Source: a virus. From it: a stretch of DNA of 64,000 nucleotides. This document shows, one piece after another, positions 1 to 7,774 of the stretch (position 1 is its first letter; the number at the start of each line of letters is the position of its first letter). The DNA is taken from positions 20,663 to 84,662 of IMG/VR virus record IMGVR_UViG_3300008954_000029; one strand, written 5' to 3'. The notes beneath the pieces were generated by a model that saw only the letters and a list, made by a program, of their open reading frames with translations, was not told the DNA's origin and ran no database searches. A program made the position numbers and the translations under genes.

Positions 1-398
1 CCAGTGACGTACCCGACTATCATACTGGCTAGGTTACTGGTTGGTGTCTCCTTGTCTGTATTGCTCACGTCAACGTGTAGTTCTATCTTCAAACCTGGAA
101 ACAATGTGGCGATGTCCTGAGCAATACGAATAGTTCTATCGGCTTCGGCCAAGATGCGAGTAGCGAGAACGGTCATCTCGCGAGAAGATAAAACCTCGCG
201 AGTTATAAAGTATTTTCCACCTCGCTGATTGTAGGCTCCGTGAAGCACGATAGCCGAAGACATTATACAACCGCCATTATGGGGCTGTGTGTCTGATCCG
301 ATGTATACGGTACCATCAGCAAGATGATGCTGCTCAATCGCGTCTACTATCTGGGCATAATCAACAACGCGACCGTCTCCGGCGAACCAACTATACAT
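1..398 (-). CDS. RNase H-like YkuK/DUF458 family protein (3' end beyond window)
   Basis: A reading frame begins at an ATG at 398 and runs off the left edge; an in-frame TAG lies six bases upstream of the ATG, so the start is well bounded. About 132 residues are visible. They contain YIGSDTQ near residue 36, a KYFITREV stretch, and the block HVDVSNT followed by SNLASMIVGYVTG. This arrangement matches the YkuK/DUF458 family, whose fold is RNase H-like, with acidic residues in IGSD and HVDVS as the likely metal ligands. Family function is unsettled; a nuclease role is an inference. It is the last visible gene of a co-directional run and starts 21 bp after the nucleotidyltransferase gene. No good Shine-Dalgarno is seen. 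Confidence 0.7.
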   Translation of the reverse strand, partial: MYSWFAGDGRVVDYAQIVDAIEQHHLADGTVYIGSDTQPHNGGCIMSSAIVLHGAYNQRGGKYFITREVLSSREMTVLATRILAEADRTIRIAQDIATLFPGLKIELHVDVSNTDKETPTSNLASMIVGYVT

Positions 399-419
399 TG
401 GCTAGCCACAAAGAGACGA

Positions 420-1472
420 TCACTTCACAAGCCACTCCCACCTTTCACTCCAATAGTTCAAAGGAGATTCTACCACATTCTCTTGAAGTTGTTCAACTTC
501 TCCGATGGGAGGTGCGCTCTTTCCACGCTGCTTTGAGGGGTTGACCGTGAAGGGAACGCTCTTGCGTTTCTTGCCTTTGGTGGTAAGGCGGTTCTTTGAG
601 TGTTTACGTTTGACTGCGCGCTGGAACTTGCCGCGGTCTTGCGGCGGCTCGGCCTGCTCCGTATACCGGTCAACATTGCCGTAAAACTGATTTCCCTCTG
701 GTGGACGTTGTTTGTCCTGGACACTCATCACAGCATCATAAGAATCAACCTTCAAGCGCATTAGGTCTTTTAGTGATTCATTGCGGCGCAACACTTTGAA
801 GACAAGGTTTTCAACCGAAAACTCGCCCTCGGGAGAGTCCAGGCCTGCTCTGCGATAGTTCTTTATTCTGTCGCTCAAGTAGCGTGTTGTCGCTAGTGCC
901 TCCTCGTAGTTGGCCTCGCTGTAAAGAAGCTTGGCGCGATCAATCTGATCCATAAAGGAGGCTGCCTTGCCTTTGACGGAATGCCAATCTACCTGGGGCT
1001 CTTGGGGTTGTGGTTCTACGACCCAGTTATTATTTAAGATAGAATAAACACCTGAGGAATGGTGCGTCTCGTCCTCGTTCTCAACATAAATCTCCACCTC
1101 AAAGCCGAAGATCTTTATGTCGTGTCGCTTGTTCCAAAGGGCCTTTTGGGCATTGAACATGTCCCGAACAATGTCCTCGTTCTCATCCACATCAGCGAAG
1201 TTGACGACGATGTGTAAATCCACGTCAGAGTAGTTGGACCAATTATAGTTGGCCAAGGACCCAGTAAATCTTATGTCTTTAATCTGGACGTTAGGAAGGT
1301 CCAAATTCTCAAAAAACTGGGAGGCAATTTTTAGGAGCCGTTGAGAAATGACGGGATCAAGCTTTTTGACGGGGGACCAGAACTTTGTGTTCAGTTCGTC
1401 GTGGAATTTGAAGCTGGACACGTCAACGTTTTCGGCGTCCATATATTCTTCAAGGGAAACAATCTTCTTCAT
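420..1472 (-). CDS. Nucleotidyltransferase-fold protein with basic C-terminal tail
   Basis: The protein has 350 residues. The segment around residues 68-88 reads FTGSLANYNWSN then YSDVDLHIVV, the GS...DxD signature of the polymerase-beta-like nucleotidyltransferase superfamily; the two aspartates would bind metal. A further acidic strand (FEVEIYVENEDE) may supply the third carboxylate. Residues about 240-310 are very rich in Lys/Arg and Gln, suggesting nucleic-acid binding. The substrate cannot be read from the sequence; tRNA, nucleotide or protein targets are all possible. The start is an ATG that directly follows the TAA of the preceding gene, with GGAG about 11 bp upstream. Confidence 0.65.
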   Translation of the reverse strand: MKKIVSLEEYMDAENVDVSSFKFHDELNTKFWSPVKKLDPVISQRLLKIASQFFENLDLPNVQIKDIRFTGSLANYNWSNYSDVDLHIVVNFADVDENEDIVRDMFNAQKALWNKRHDIKIFGFEVEIYVENEDETHHSSGVYSILNNNWVVEPQPQEPQVDWHSVKGKAASFMDQIDRAKLLYSEANYEEALATTRYLSDRIKNYRRAGLDSPEGEFSVENLVFKVLRRNESLKDLMRLKVDSYDAVMSVQDKQRPPEGNQFYGNVDRYTEQAEPPQDRGKFQRAVKRKHSKNRLTTKGKKRKSVPFTVNPSKQRGKSAPPIGEVEQLQENVVESPLNYWSERWEWLVK

Positions 1473-1841
1473 TTAGGCAACTCTCCGCACTCGGCCCACC
1501 ACCTTCAACACCCGGATGCCCTTAATGTTGTTCACTGCGGGACGCAGGATCTTGCTGACGTAGGAGCGAGGAGAAATGCGTACGCTTTGCATACAACAAA
1601 ACTTAACCCGGATAGTATCATAATAGTTGCTGGCGTCTTCGGTACCAGACCCCGGCAAGTATGAAACAACAGTCACCCCGGGGATGGAACGGATCTCTCC
1701 AATGGTTTCATACTTGTCGCCGCCGATGTCCTTGTTCTTCTTGATTCGGATGTGTGTCTCAAAGGATTGATACTCGTACCCTGATTTGGGGTCCTTCAAC
1801 TCAAAAAGAAACTCTTTCCATTTTTGTGTGTAATCGCTCAT
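1473..1841 (-). CDS. Hypothetical protein, 122 aa
   Basis: I do not recognise this protein. It starts with a charged, aromatic N-terminus (MSDYTQKWKEFLFEL) and has alternating beta-like segments such as IRSIPGVTVVSYLP and IRVKFCCMQSVRI, followed by a basic C-terminus. The alternation of strands and helices could be a small alpha/beta (ferredoxin-like) domain, but this is only an impression. It lies directly upstream of the nucleotidyltransferase gene (stop and next ATG abut), so the two are probably co-translated. A promoter with TATAAT sits 12 bp upstream. Confidence 0.6.
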   Translation of the reverse strand: MSDYTQKWKEFLFELKDPKSGYEYQSFETHIRIKKNKDIGGDKYETIGEIRSIPGVTVVSYLPGSGTEDASNYYDTIRVKFCCMQSVRISPRSYVSKILRPAVNNIKGIRVLKVVGRVRRVA

Positions 1842-1853
1842 ACGTATTCCTAC

Positions 1854-1882
1854 ATTATACCAGTAGATATAAATAGTTTTAA
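1854..1882 (-). promoter_or_regulatory. Sigma-70-like promoter overlapping the ACTATTTATA motif
   Basis: On the coding strand TTAAAA (1882-1877) is followed by a 17 bp spacer and a perfect TATAAT (1859-1854). The spacer contains the recurrent phage motif ACTATTTATA (1877-1868). It would drive the 122-residue gene starting at 1841. Confidence 0.5.
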
Positions 1883-1899
1883 GCCAGCGAAAGTGCTTA

Positions 1900-2595
1900 T
1901 TACTTTATTGATTCAAAGTAGGTATTGATGTGCTCTCGCAGAAACTCTATGTGCACAGAGATGGACGAGTGAGGATACCGAGAATGAACGGCCGAAATCA
2001 TTCCAACTATTTCGTGCCTCTCGTTGTACACCGGGCCTCCTGAGTTCCCTGCGTATGCGGGGATTGATGTCATAAGCACCATCTTTGGGTCTCCACTCAA
2101 ATCAAGTTCAGTTCCAAGAAAGTCGTGACCAACAACCCACCCGCTTGTCTTGGTGGGAAAGGTCCCCGATGGAGCACCTATGGTGTGCACACGATCGCCT
2201 GTACGGGGCGCATTGGGCGCCAGCGTGAGAACACTGAACGCGTCGATGGCCATAAAAACACGGACTATACAAGCATCTCCGTCCTCCGCTGTATAGACGA
2301 CTCTGCCACCAAACTCCTCTCTCACACCTTCGTGTGGAGGGATCGTGGCCACCTTCGCTGGGCGGCCGACTTTCAAACAAATGTGGTCCGCTGTCATCAC
2401 GAAGACATCATCACCGGCAGACCCTATAACAAAGCCAGCGCCAGTAGCGACACCTTCATCGTGCTCTAAATAGACTTGAGCCACTCCACGGTATACAGGG
2501 TCCGCCGGGGTCGTTGGCGCACTATATACATAAGTTGTCTCCTGATGAGCACACGAAACTAAAGTAAAAGTTAATAAAAGCGTAAACCACTTCAC
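1900..2595 (-). CDS. Trypsin-like serine protease, predicted lipoprotein
   Basis: The 231-residue protein starts at a GTG with a strong AGGAGG 8 bp upstream. The N-terminus (KWFTLLLTFTLVSCAHQ) is a lipoprotein signal with a Cys at position 15, so the mature protein should be lipid-anchored at the cell envelope. The rest is a chymotrypsin-fold protease: TADHIC carries the catalytic His, EDGDACIV is the likely Asp region, and GNSGGPVY carries the nucleophilic Ser. Length fits a bare protease domain without PDZ. It follows the MopE/VWA lipoprotein gene by 12 bp, so the two may be expressed together and act on the infected cell surface. The role (superinfection exclusion, envelope remodelling) is not shown. 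Confidence 0.75.
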   Translation of the reverse strand: MKWFTLLLTFTLVSCAHQETTYVYSAPTTPADPVYRGVAQVYLEHDEGVATGAGFVIGSAGDDVFVMTADHICLKVGRPAKVATIPPHEGVREEFGGRVVYTAEDGDACIVRVFMAIDAFSVLTLAPNAPRTGDRVHTIGAPSGTFPTKTSGWVVGHDFLGTELDLSGDPKMVLMTSIPAYAGNSGGPVYNERHEIVGMISAVHSRYPHSSISVHIEFLREHINTYFESIK

Positions 2596-2607
2596 ATTTT
2601 ATTCCTC

Positions 2608-4821
2608 CTATCGGCAAACGTCGCTAAATATATCGTCTAAATATCCCCTTATTGTACCTGAACTTATCCCGCTGTATAATCCGTAACACGCTTGCGCTAT
2701 GTTGGCCGGGGCGCACCACTGCGTGTACGTCCCTTGCGGCACTATGGCATAAACTTCCAGAGTATCTGCGGCCTCGCAACTCCCAACCGTACAGGGGGTT
2801 AGTGCGGCGCGTACATCGGCAGCCATCAGGCGCGGGTCCCTCAATGATTGCGCGTGCTCGTCTGACATCACAACAACCATCGGCCACGCATCGTCCCTGA
2901 AGCTCAAACCAATACTGTTCGTGGCGATGGATTCCACGGCATCATACTGTGGCTCCTCGTTCCAGAAATCACAAGTCAAAGTATTCAAGGCATTGGCGAA
3001 GGCTAGTGAGTCAACGAAATCAATGTGTATGTCTGGTGTGATTACTGGCTGGCGACCGGGGATGTTTACCAAGGCAAAGCGATGGGGCGTGTTTGCGAAC
3101 TCCAGCACGTAGGGTCGGATCGCGTCTCGGAGAGCACGAATCTTACCGCACATTGATCCACTACGGTCAATGGCGAAAATCATGTCAACCGTGTCGTGCG
3201 CGTCCAAATCCTCATCTATGTCGCCGTCGCAGTCGTCGTCGAGATTGTTACAGGTTTCGTCCTCCGGGAGGACTTGTCCAGCACAATAGCCATCTACAAA
3301 AACACCATCCAATTCCCCACCCCAGCGTCCCATACTACACGTAGCTTGGCCGGCTGCGCACTCCCCAACATCCTCGGTACCAGGGGGCCCCGTGTAGCAG
3401 CGTGCGAGAAGGCCTTCATCTATCTCTTCGTCGCAATCATCGTCCCAAGCGTTACAGTCCTCTTCCTGAGGTGCACCACCAGTAACGTCGCACGCCGGAT
3501 CTCGCGGCTGCTCAAAGGCGCACATAGCCATACACTCGGTGAATGCTGTGCGGCTACACTCATCATCAACACAGACACACTCCATAAAACCAGAGCCGCA
3601 CGTTAACATAGGGTTATTCTGACACGGCAACAGCATCCCCAAGAACTCGGGAGGGCACGTGCACTCCAACCCCTCATCCACAGATCCGTCGCAGTCGTTG
3701 TCTTCGGAATCGCAAATCTCTTCCTGAGGCAGCGGGGCGGAGCACCCTCCCCACCAGCCGACTCGGCAGGTCTCAAAGCCTGAGCCACACTCATTCTCGC
3801 AAGGTCGTAGTAGACCCTCGTCAATGGTTCCGTCGCAGTCGTTGTCGCGACCGTCGCACTGTTCCACCTCTGGGGGTGTATCGCCAATACACATTAAGTC
3901 TTGCCCGTTACAAGAGAGAGAACCGTAAGTACAACTTCCCACATCGGTAAGTCCACATTGGGTACCAGCACCCTGTGGGTTATCATCAACTTGTCCGTCG
4001 CAATCATTATCAACGGAATCACAAACTTCCTGAGACGGTAGCACCTCGTTCATACACCCCGACCAGGCACCATCGGCGCATAGTTCAATTCCTGTTCTAC
4101 AAGGTGTGTCGGAAGTTTCCGGACTGTTAAACACAAGCCAGTCTTGTGGGGTACCATCGCGGTCTGAGGGGCCTGACCAACACATCCTCTTCAGTCCCTC
4201 GTCCGTGTGGCCATCGCAGTTGTTGTCGAGGCCATCGCACAATTCTGTGGCCGGCCCTTGTGCGCCTAGGCAAGCACCCGACACCCACTCATCGTCTTCA
4301 GTACCCCCAATACGGTCGTGACCGTCCAGCCACGATCCCCATTCAGAACCACCCCGGGGAAGTGGTCGGCAAACCTGATCGCCATAAACGCATTGTCCAA
4401 GGAGGGCGCCGGTCCGATTTGAGTGGTCCTCAATAGTTCCTAGTTCTCTACCCTCTTCATCCAGCCAGCACTTTCTTTTGCTTGTAGTAGCCCAGTCAAC
4501 CGAATACTCCTTCCCCGCGGGCCAGCACTCGCACCCCTCGTCCACGCCATCGTCCCCGTATCCGCACGGGGTACCGTCCCCATTGGAATCTTGTTCTTCG
4601 AAAGGTTTGGAAATACAATCGCAATCATTGTCGAGTCCATCACAAAGCTCAGGAATCTCGGGGTCTGCCTCTGCGCTGGTGTTTTCTAGACTACAAGTAG
4701 TGTCGGGTGGGAAGGAGTCGGTGGATGTGCCGCCGAGTAGGTTAAGATCTTCGCACGAACATCCGCTTATGATTGTTAAAGTTAGTAGTAGTGGTAGGCC
4801 CTTTAATAATCTATATAACAT
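2608..4821 (-). CDS. Lipoprotein with seven MopE-type metal-binding repeats and a VWA domain
   Basis: The 737-residue protein has a lipoprotein signal (LLLTLTIISGCSC). It then carries seven copies of a short Cys/Asp motif of the form C-D-x-x-D-N-D-C-D-G-x-x-D-E-G, known from MopE-like 'putative metal-binding motif' proteins of Myxococcota and relatives, separated by Cys-rich stretches. The C-terminal ~190 residues form a von Willebrand A-like domain with the MIDAS sequence DRSGSM after VDMIFAI. It is probably a surface-anchored, disulphide-rich adhesion or binding protein. It overlaps the phosphatase gene by 11 bp and precedes the protease lipoprotein. Such a protein is unusual in a phage and suggests acquisition from a host; whether it is on the virion or on the infected cell is unknown. 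Confidence 0.75.
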   Translation of the reverse strand: MLYRLLKGLPLLLTLTIISGCSCEDLNLLGGTSTDSFPPDTTCSLENTSAEADPEIPELCDGLDNDCDCISKPFEEQDSNGDGTPCGYGDDGVDEGCECWPAGKEYSVDWATTSKRKCWLDEEGRELGTIEDHSNRTGALLGQCVYGDQVCRPLPRGGSEWGSWLDGHDRIGGTEDDEWVSGACLGAQGPATELCDGLDNNCDGHTDEGLKRMCWSGPSDRDGTPQDWLVFNSPETSDTPCRTGIELCADGAWSGCMNEVLPSQEVCDSVDNDCDGQVDDNPQGAGTQCGLTDVGSCTYGSLSCNGQDLMCIGDTPPEVEQCDGRDNDCDGTIDEGLLRPCENECGSGFETCRVGWWGGCSAPLPQEEICDSEDNDCDGSVDEGLECTCPPEFLGMLLPCQNNPMLTCGSGFMECVCVDDECSRTAFTECMAMCAFEQPRDPACDVTGGAPQEEDCNAWDDDCDEEIDEGLLARCYTGPPGTEDVGECAAGQATCSMGRWGGELDGVFVDGYCAGQVLPEDETCNNLDDDCDGDIDEDLDAHDTVDMIFAIDRSGSMCGKIRALRDAIRPYVLEFANTPHRFALVNIPGRQPVITPDIHIDFVDSLAFANALNTLTCDFWNEEPQYDAVESIATNSIGLSFRDDAWPMVVVMSDEHAQSLRDPRLMAADVRAALTPCTVGSCEAADTLEVYAIVPQGTYTQWCAPANIAQACYGLYSGISSGTIRGYLDDIFSDVCR

Positions 4822-5545
4822 CCTTATTTTTAACTAGGTCATAGTTTTTTAATAGCTCCATTGTTTCTCGCCAATTAGAGACATTGTGCCAAGAAGTATC
4901 TTGATATTTCTGCATTTCAACGATCGCCTGATAATCGTTGCCACCCTCTTCTAACCTGTCTCCAAAATAGATTATGGGCTGGGGAGTCTCGTTTTCTATG
5001 ATCCAGTTAATTGTTTGCGATTTATCGTTGCCAGAGGGATATACATCGATGCTTATCTTGCCGCCAATCGTGAAGTCTAGGTCCTCGAATTGTTCGCCTA
5101 GCTCATAAACAATCGCTTCCCTTTCGCGAGCAATCTTGTCGTGTTCGTAATAGATCTCACGCTGAGTGGCGTCAGCGTTCCTACCTACCACAGAGAAGTT
5201 CAGCATCCCAGTGCGCATCTCTATGTGATTACCCAGACGCAGTGGAAAGGGGCTAGAATTTAAAACGGCAGTGAGTGCCTCAATCAAATCCTGCGAAGGT
5301 GAAAAGTTATTTTCGTAAACTAGGCGACCATCCACATAGCATTGATTCCCCATGCAGCAAAAGATTGCTGCGGCTGGCGTAAGGAGTACGCGAGGTAACT
5401 GTTCTTCGACTTTCTTAAAATCACTCCCTGTAGTGAGGTAGTATTTCTTATCCTTTCCCCACTCTATGAAGAACTGTACGAACTCATCCGCAGCGGGCTC
5501 TCGGTGGGGAGTGAGTGTCCCGTCAATATCAAACACATAAAGCAT
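4811..5545 (-). CDS. HAD-superfamily phosphatase/phosphomannomutase-like protein
   Basis: The 244-residue protein begins with the HAD motif I DIDGTLTP (residues 6-13). Motif II is LTTGSD, and the later segments GGKISIDVYPSGNDK and IYFGDRLEEGGND are typical of the HAD IIB group that includes eukaryotic-type phosphomannomutase, where the last block supplies the Mg-binding aspartates. Length matches that family (about 245). The reaction is probably phosphoryl transfer on a sugar phosphate. It sits between two small unknown genes and the MopE lipoprotein gene, overlapping the latter. No Shine-Dalgarno is evident at the start. Confidence 0.75.
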   Translation of the reverse strand: MLYVFDIDGTLTPHREPAADEFVQFFIEWGKDKKYYLTTGSDFKKVEEQLPRVLLTPAAAIFCCMGNQCYVDGRLVYENNFSPSQDLIEALTAVLNSSPFPLRLGNHIEMRTGMLNFSVVGRNADATQREIYYEHDKIAREREAIVYELGEQFEDLDFTIGGKISIDVYPSGNDKSQTINWIIENETPQPIIYFGDRLEEGGNDYQAIVEMQKYQDTSWHNVSNWRETMELLKNYDLVKNKDVI

Positions 5546-5547
5546 AG

Positions 5548-5892
5548 CTAAATGGCGTAGCCAGCAGCGCGCAGGCCTCGCTGAAGCTCTCCGTCCAAAA
5601 GCTCCATGGCTGCTTCAAATTCAAGATCGCTACACTCCATGCTCATGTTGAGCCTCAGTAGCCTTCTGTATTCGCCCTCCCCTGTGATGATGGTGGGGTC
5701 GTGCAGACTGTATTCATACAAGGTTGTGAGTGCGTTGAAGGCTGAGTCGAAAAGCTTATAAGCCCTGTCCTCGTCCCACTCTGCCGCCTCAATTAACGCA
5801 GTCATCGCAGACATCTGCTTGGCCGCTTCCTTGAATTGTTCGTCTGTCAAATCAAACTTCACTTTATTCTCCAAAAGTAACCTGCTCACCAT
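5548..5892 (-). CDS. Hypothetical acidic alpha-helical protein, 114 aa
   Basis: I do not recognise a family. The protein is mostly helical by composition, rich in Glu, Ala and Leu (for example EQFKEAAKQMSAMTALIEAAEWDED) with no membrane segment or Cys pairs. It overlaps the preceding gene by 29 bp and stops 3 bp before the phosphatase gene starts, so it belongs to the same operon. Function unknown. Confidence 0.6.
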   Translation of the reverse strand: MVSRLLLENKVKFDLTDEQFKEAAKQMSAMTALIEAAEWDEDRAYKLFDSAFNALTTLYEYSLHDPTIITGEGEYRRLLRLNMSMECSDLEFEAAMELLDGELQRGLRAAGYAI

Positions 5893-6223
5893 CCTGATAA
5901 GTGATAATTGTCTTGTTATCAGGGTGAGGCTCGATGTGGACCTTTACAAAATCGGACATGCTGTCAAACACAGCGATGCCTCCACGAGGTGGCGGGTAAA
6001 GCCAGTGGACAATGCACTGTCCCGTCGCTAGCACAACGCCCTCAATAACAATCCCTTCACCAGAGACGCCTGTCTCGTCTGCCTGGCGGCAGACCGTAAA
6101 AGCACGGATGCCTTGTGCGGCCAACTTCGGTGGCGACTTGGGGATCAAATCTTCTGCGCTCGTAGTTTCCTCTGGTGCCTCTACCTTCTCTTTCTTCTTT
6201 TTGGATGTGGTGGTTTTAGTCAT
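5864..6223 (-). CDS. Hypothetical protein with Lys/Glu-rich N-terminus, 119 aa
   Basis: The first 20 residues are very rich in Lys, Thr and Glu (TTTSKKKKEKVEAPEE), then a compact domain follows with beta-rich segments such as GIVIEGVVLATGQCIVHWL and ITYQDGEQVTF. No known family is recognised. The start is an ATG immediately after the stop of the lipoprotein gene at 6225, and the 3' end overlaps the next gene, pointing to translational coupling. Confidence 0.6.
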   Translation of the reverse strand: MTKTTTSKKKKEKVEAPEETTSAEDLIPKSPPKLAAQGIRAFTVCRQADETGVSGEGIVIEGVVLATGQCIVHWLYPPPRGGIAVFDSMSDFVKVHIEPHPDNKTIITYQDGEQVTFGE

Positions 6224-6224
6224 T

Positions 6225-6626
6225 TTATTGCTCAGACATGTCTAGGAAATACCAGTACTTCACTTCCAGACCAGTCTCCTCATCAATAGCGTGCTTTATA
6301 AAAACATACCCCAACTGGTTATTTTCATTGTTCTCGTTATGAAGCCGAAGGTATTCAAGCATCAAAATGTCGGACAACTTATCTTCAAGTTCCGGGTGCT
6401 CAACCCCCTTCCAGGCGACGGCGAACATGTCAACAACGCCTAGGCATTCAGTATACCGAAAGGCCATAAAGTTCTCGCGGAATACTTGGAGTACATAATT
6501 CTCCTTCGCCGTACACTCCTCCAAAACTGCGTCGATGGAGACATTGTACTTTGCCTTTGCCCAGCGAACCTGATTGGCGCACCCTGTGGACAGCAGCAGC
6601 GCCAATACTAATAATAATTTCTTCAT
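6225..6626 (-). CDS. Small predicted lipoprotein, 133 aa
   Basis: The N-terminus KKLLLVLALLLSTGCANQ is a clear lipoprotein signal with the lipobox Cys at residue 16. The mature part is about 118 residues and mixed-charge, without recognisable domains. Its start overlaps the stop of the deformylase gene by 4 bp. An outer spanin subunit is a possibility because these are small phage lipoproteins, but mature length and lack of a partner inner spanin argue against a firm call. Confidence 0.65.
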   Translation of the reverse strand: MKKLLLVLALLLSTGCANQVRWAKAKYNVSIDAVLEECTAKENYVLQVFRENFMAFRYTECLGVVDMFAVAWKGVEHPELEDKLSDILMLEYLRLHNENNENNQLGYVFIKHAIDEETGLEVKYWYFLDMSEQ

Positions 6627-7108
6627 TCTTTGTTCTCCAATTCTTCCATGTTATTGAAATTACCTCTGAACTCTCGATCAAACATAGTCAAGCCATCCAG
6701 ATGATCAATTTCGTGCTGGACACATATGCATTCTAATAGACTTTCAAAATCATTTAAATCTTTTGATCCGAACTCTCTTGGGTGTGGGAGATTGTCAGCC
6801 TCAACTAAAATTTTAGACGAACGAAGCGTGCGAACAGTTTGGCCCGGGAAAGAAAGACAACCCTCATCAAACATGATCTTCCCAAAAGCTCCTATTATTT
6901 TTGGGTTAACAAGAGCAATTGGCTCACGCACGTTCACCACGCAGACCCGCTTTGCTATGCCAATCTGATTGGCTGCTAGGCCGATACCACTATCAGAAGC
7001 CGACAATGTTAGGAAGAGCTTTTCAACAACATCCTTCGACTCTCCAGGTGCGCACGGTTCACAAACATTTTTGAGAATTTGTATGTCCTCAATGATCTTG
7101 CTTGTCAT
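6623..7108 (-). CDS. def: Peptide deformylase
   Basis: The 161-residue protein carries all three deformylase motifs in order: GIGLAANQ (motif I, residues 37-44), EGCLSFPG (motif II, metal-binding Cys) and QHEIDHLDG (motif III, two His ligands and catalytic Glu). It would remove the formyl group from N-terminal formyl-Met of new proteins. Length matches bacterial and phage deformylases. Phage copies are known, mostly in marine viruses. A promoter ends 6 bp before the ATG, so the mRNA may be leaderless. It is followed by a lipoprotein gene with a 4 bp overlap. Confidence 0.95.
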   Translation of the reverse strand: MTSKIIEDIQILKNVCEPCAPGESKDVVEKLFLTLSASDSGIGLAANQIGIAKRVCVVNVREPIALVNPKIIGAFGKIMFDEGCLSFPGQTVRTLRSSKILVEADNLPHPREFGSKDLNDFESLLECICVQHEIDHLDGLTMFDREFRGNFNNMEELENKE

Positions 7109-7114
7109 AATAAT

Positions 7115-7143
7115 AAATTACCACAAATTCGCCCAGTTGTTAA
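7115..7143 (-). promoter_or_regulatory. Sigma-70-like promoter of def, leaderless arrangement
   Basis: TTAACA (7143-7138), 17 bp spacer and TAATTT (7120-7115) on the coding strand. Only six bases separate the -10 box from the def ATG, so transcription should start at or next to the A of the start codon, and there is no Shine-Dalgarno. Confidence 0.5.
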
Positions 7144-7145
7144 AT

Positions 7146-7757
7146 CTATATCTCTCCCCTCAGAATAGCCTCAAAATACTGCTTCATCATAGAGGCCTTG
7201 GCTGACTTATCTTTCAACTCGCCGTATCCCCACCCAATCCTGCTTGCGATGCCACTCAGTTGAGACGAGGTCTTCGCAATCTGTCCCTCCACTATACCTA
7301 TGTGCCCTTCTGACGGAGGATCTATCTGAATGCCAAGCTCTATTGCGATTCTTTCTAATGCAACAAGATTCTCATCCTCATAATGTTCATAAGCCTTCTG
7401 AAACAGTGCCTTCTTCTCTTCTTGTACCTCTTTGGAGCGCAGAGCGAACTTATCGGGGTGTATTTGCTTTGCTATTTCCTTATAGATTTTCTTTAATTCT
7501 TGCCTTTGTGTTTTTGGTTCTGGCTCATTTTTGGATTCGCATCGTTTTGTAGACAGTTCTTCGTCCTTCCTCTTCTGGGCGTCGTCTACTGCCTGCTTCT
7601 GCTCATCGCTCAACAGTTTATAGAATTCCTCAAAATCCTTTTCAAACTCTTGTGCCCTAGTCCCAAACTCCTCCTCCATCTCCTCCAACTCTAACGTCAA
7701 GTATTCGTATTTATGTTTAAGCTTGCGGTATGAGGTAGAGAGCTTTTTATTCGCCAT
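7146..7757 (-). CDS. J-domain (DnaJ-like) protein
   Basis: The 203-residue protein has a coiled-coil N-terminal half (residues 5-65, heavy in Glu, Lys and Leu) and a J-domain-like segment around residues 85-130: ELKKIYKEIAKQIHPDKF with the invariant HPD, then a helix with QKAYEHYEDEN. J-proteins stimulate Hsp70 ATPase, so this one may direct the host DnaK. It has no Gly/Phe region or zinc domain. A helical tail follows. It sits between the 802-residue protein gene and def, beside other chaperone-type genes in this half of the window. Confidence 0.75.
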   Translation of the reverse strand: MANKKLSTSYRKLKHKYEYLTLELEEMEEEFGTRAQEFEKDFEEFYKLLSDEQKQAVDDAQKRKDEELSTKRCESKNEPEPKTQRQELKKIYKEIAKQIHPDKFALRSKEVQEEKKALFQKAYEHYEDENLVALERIAIELGIQIDPPSEGHIGIVEGQIAKTSSQLSGIASRIGWGYGELKDKSAKASMMKQYFEAILRGEI

Positions 7758-7774
7758 AGCAAAGAATTATTGCA

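Noticed and set aside
6225-6626. Outer spanin call for the 133-residue lipoprotein
   Set aside because: No nested or adjacent inner-spanin-type gene is seen and the neighbours are metabolic, so only 'lipoprotein' is claimed.
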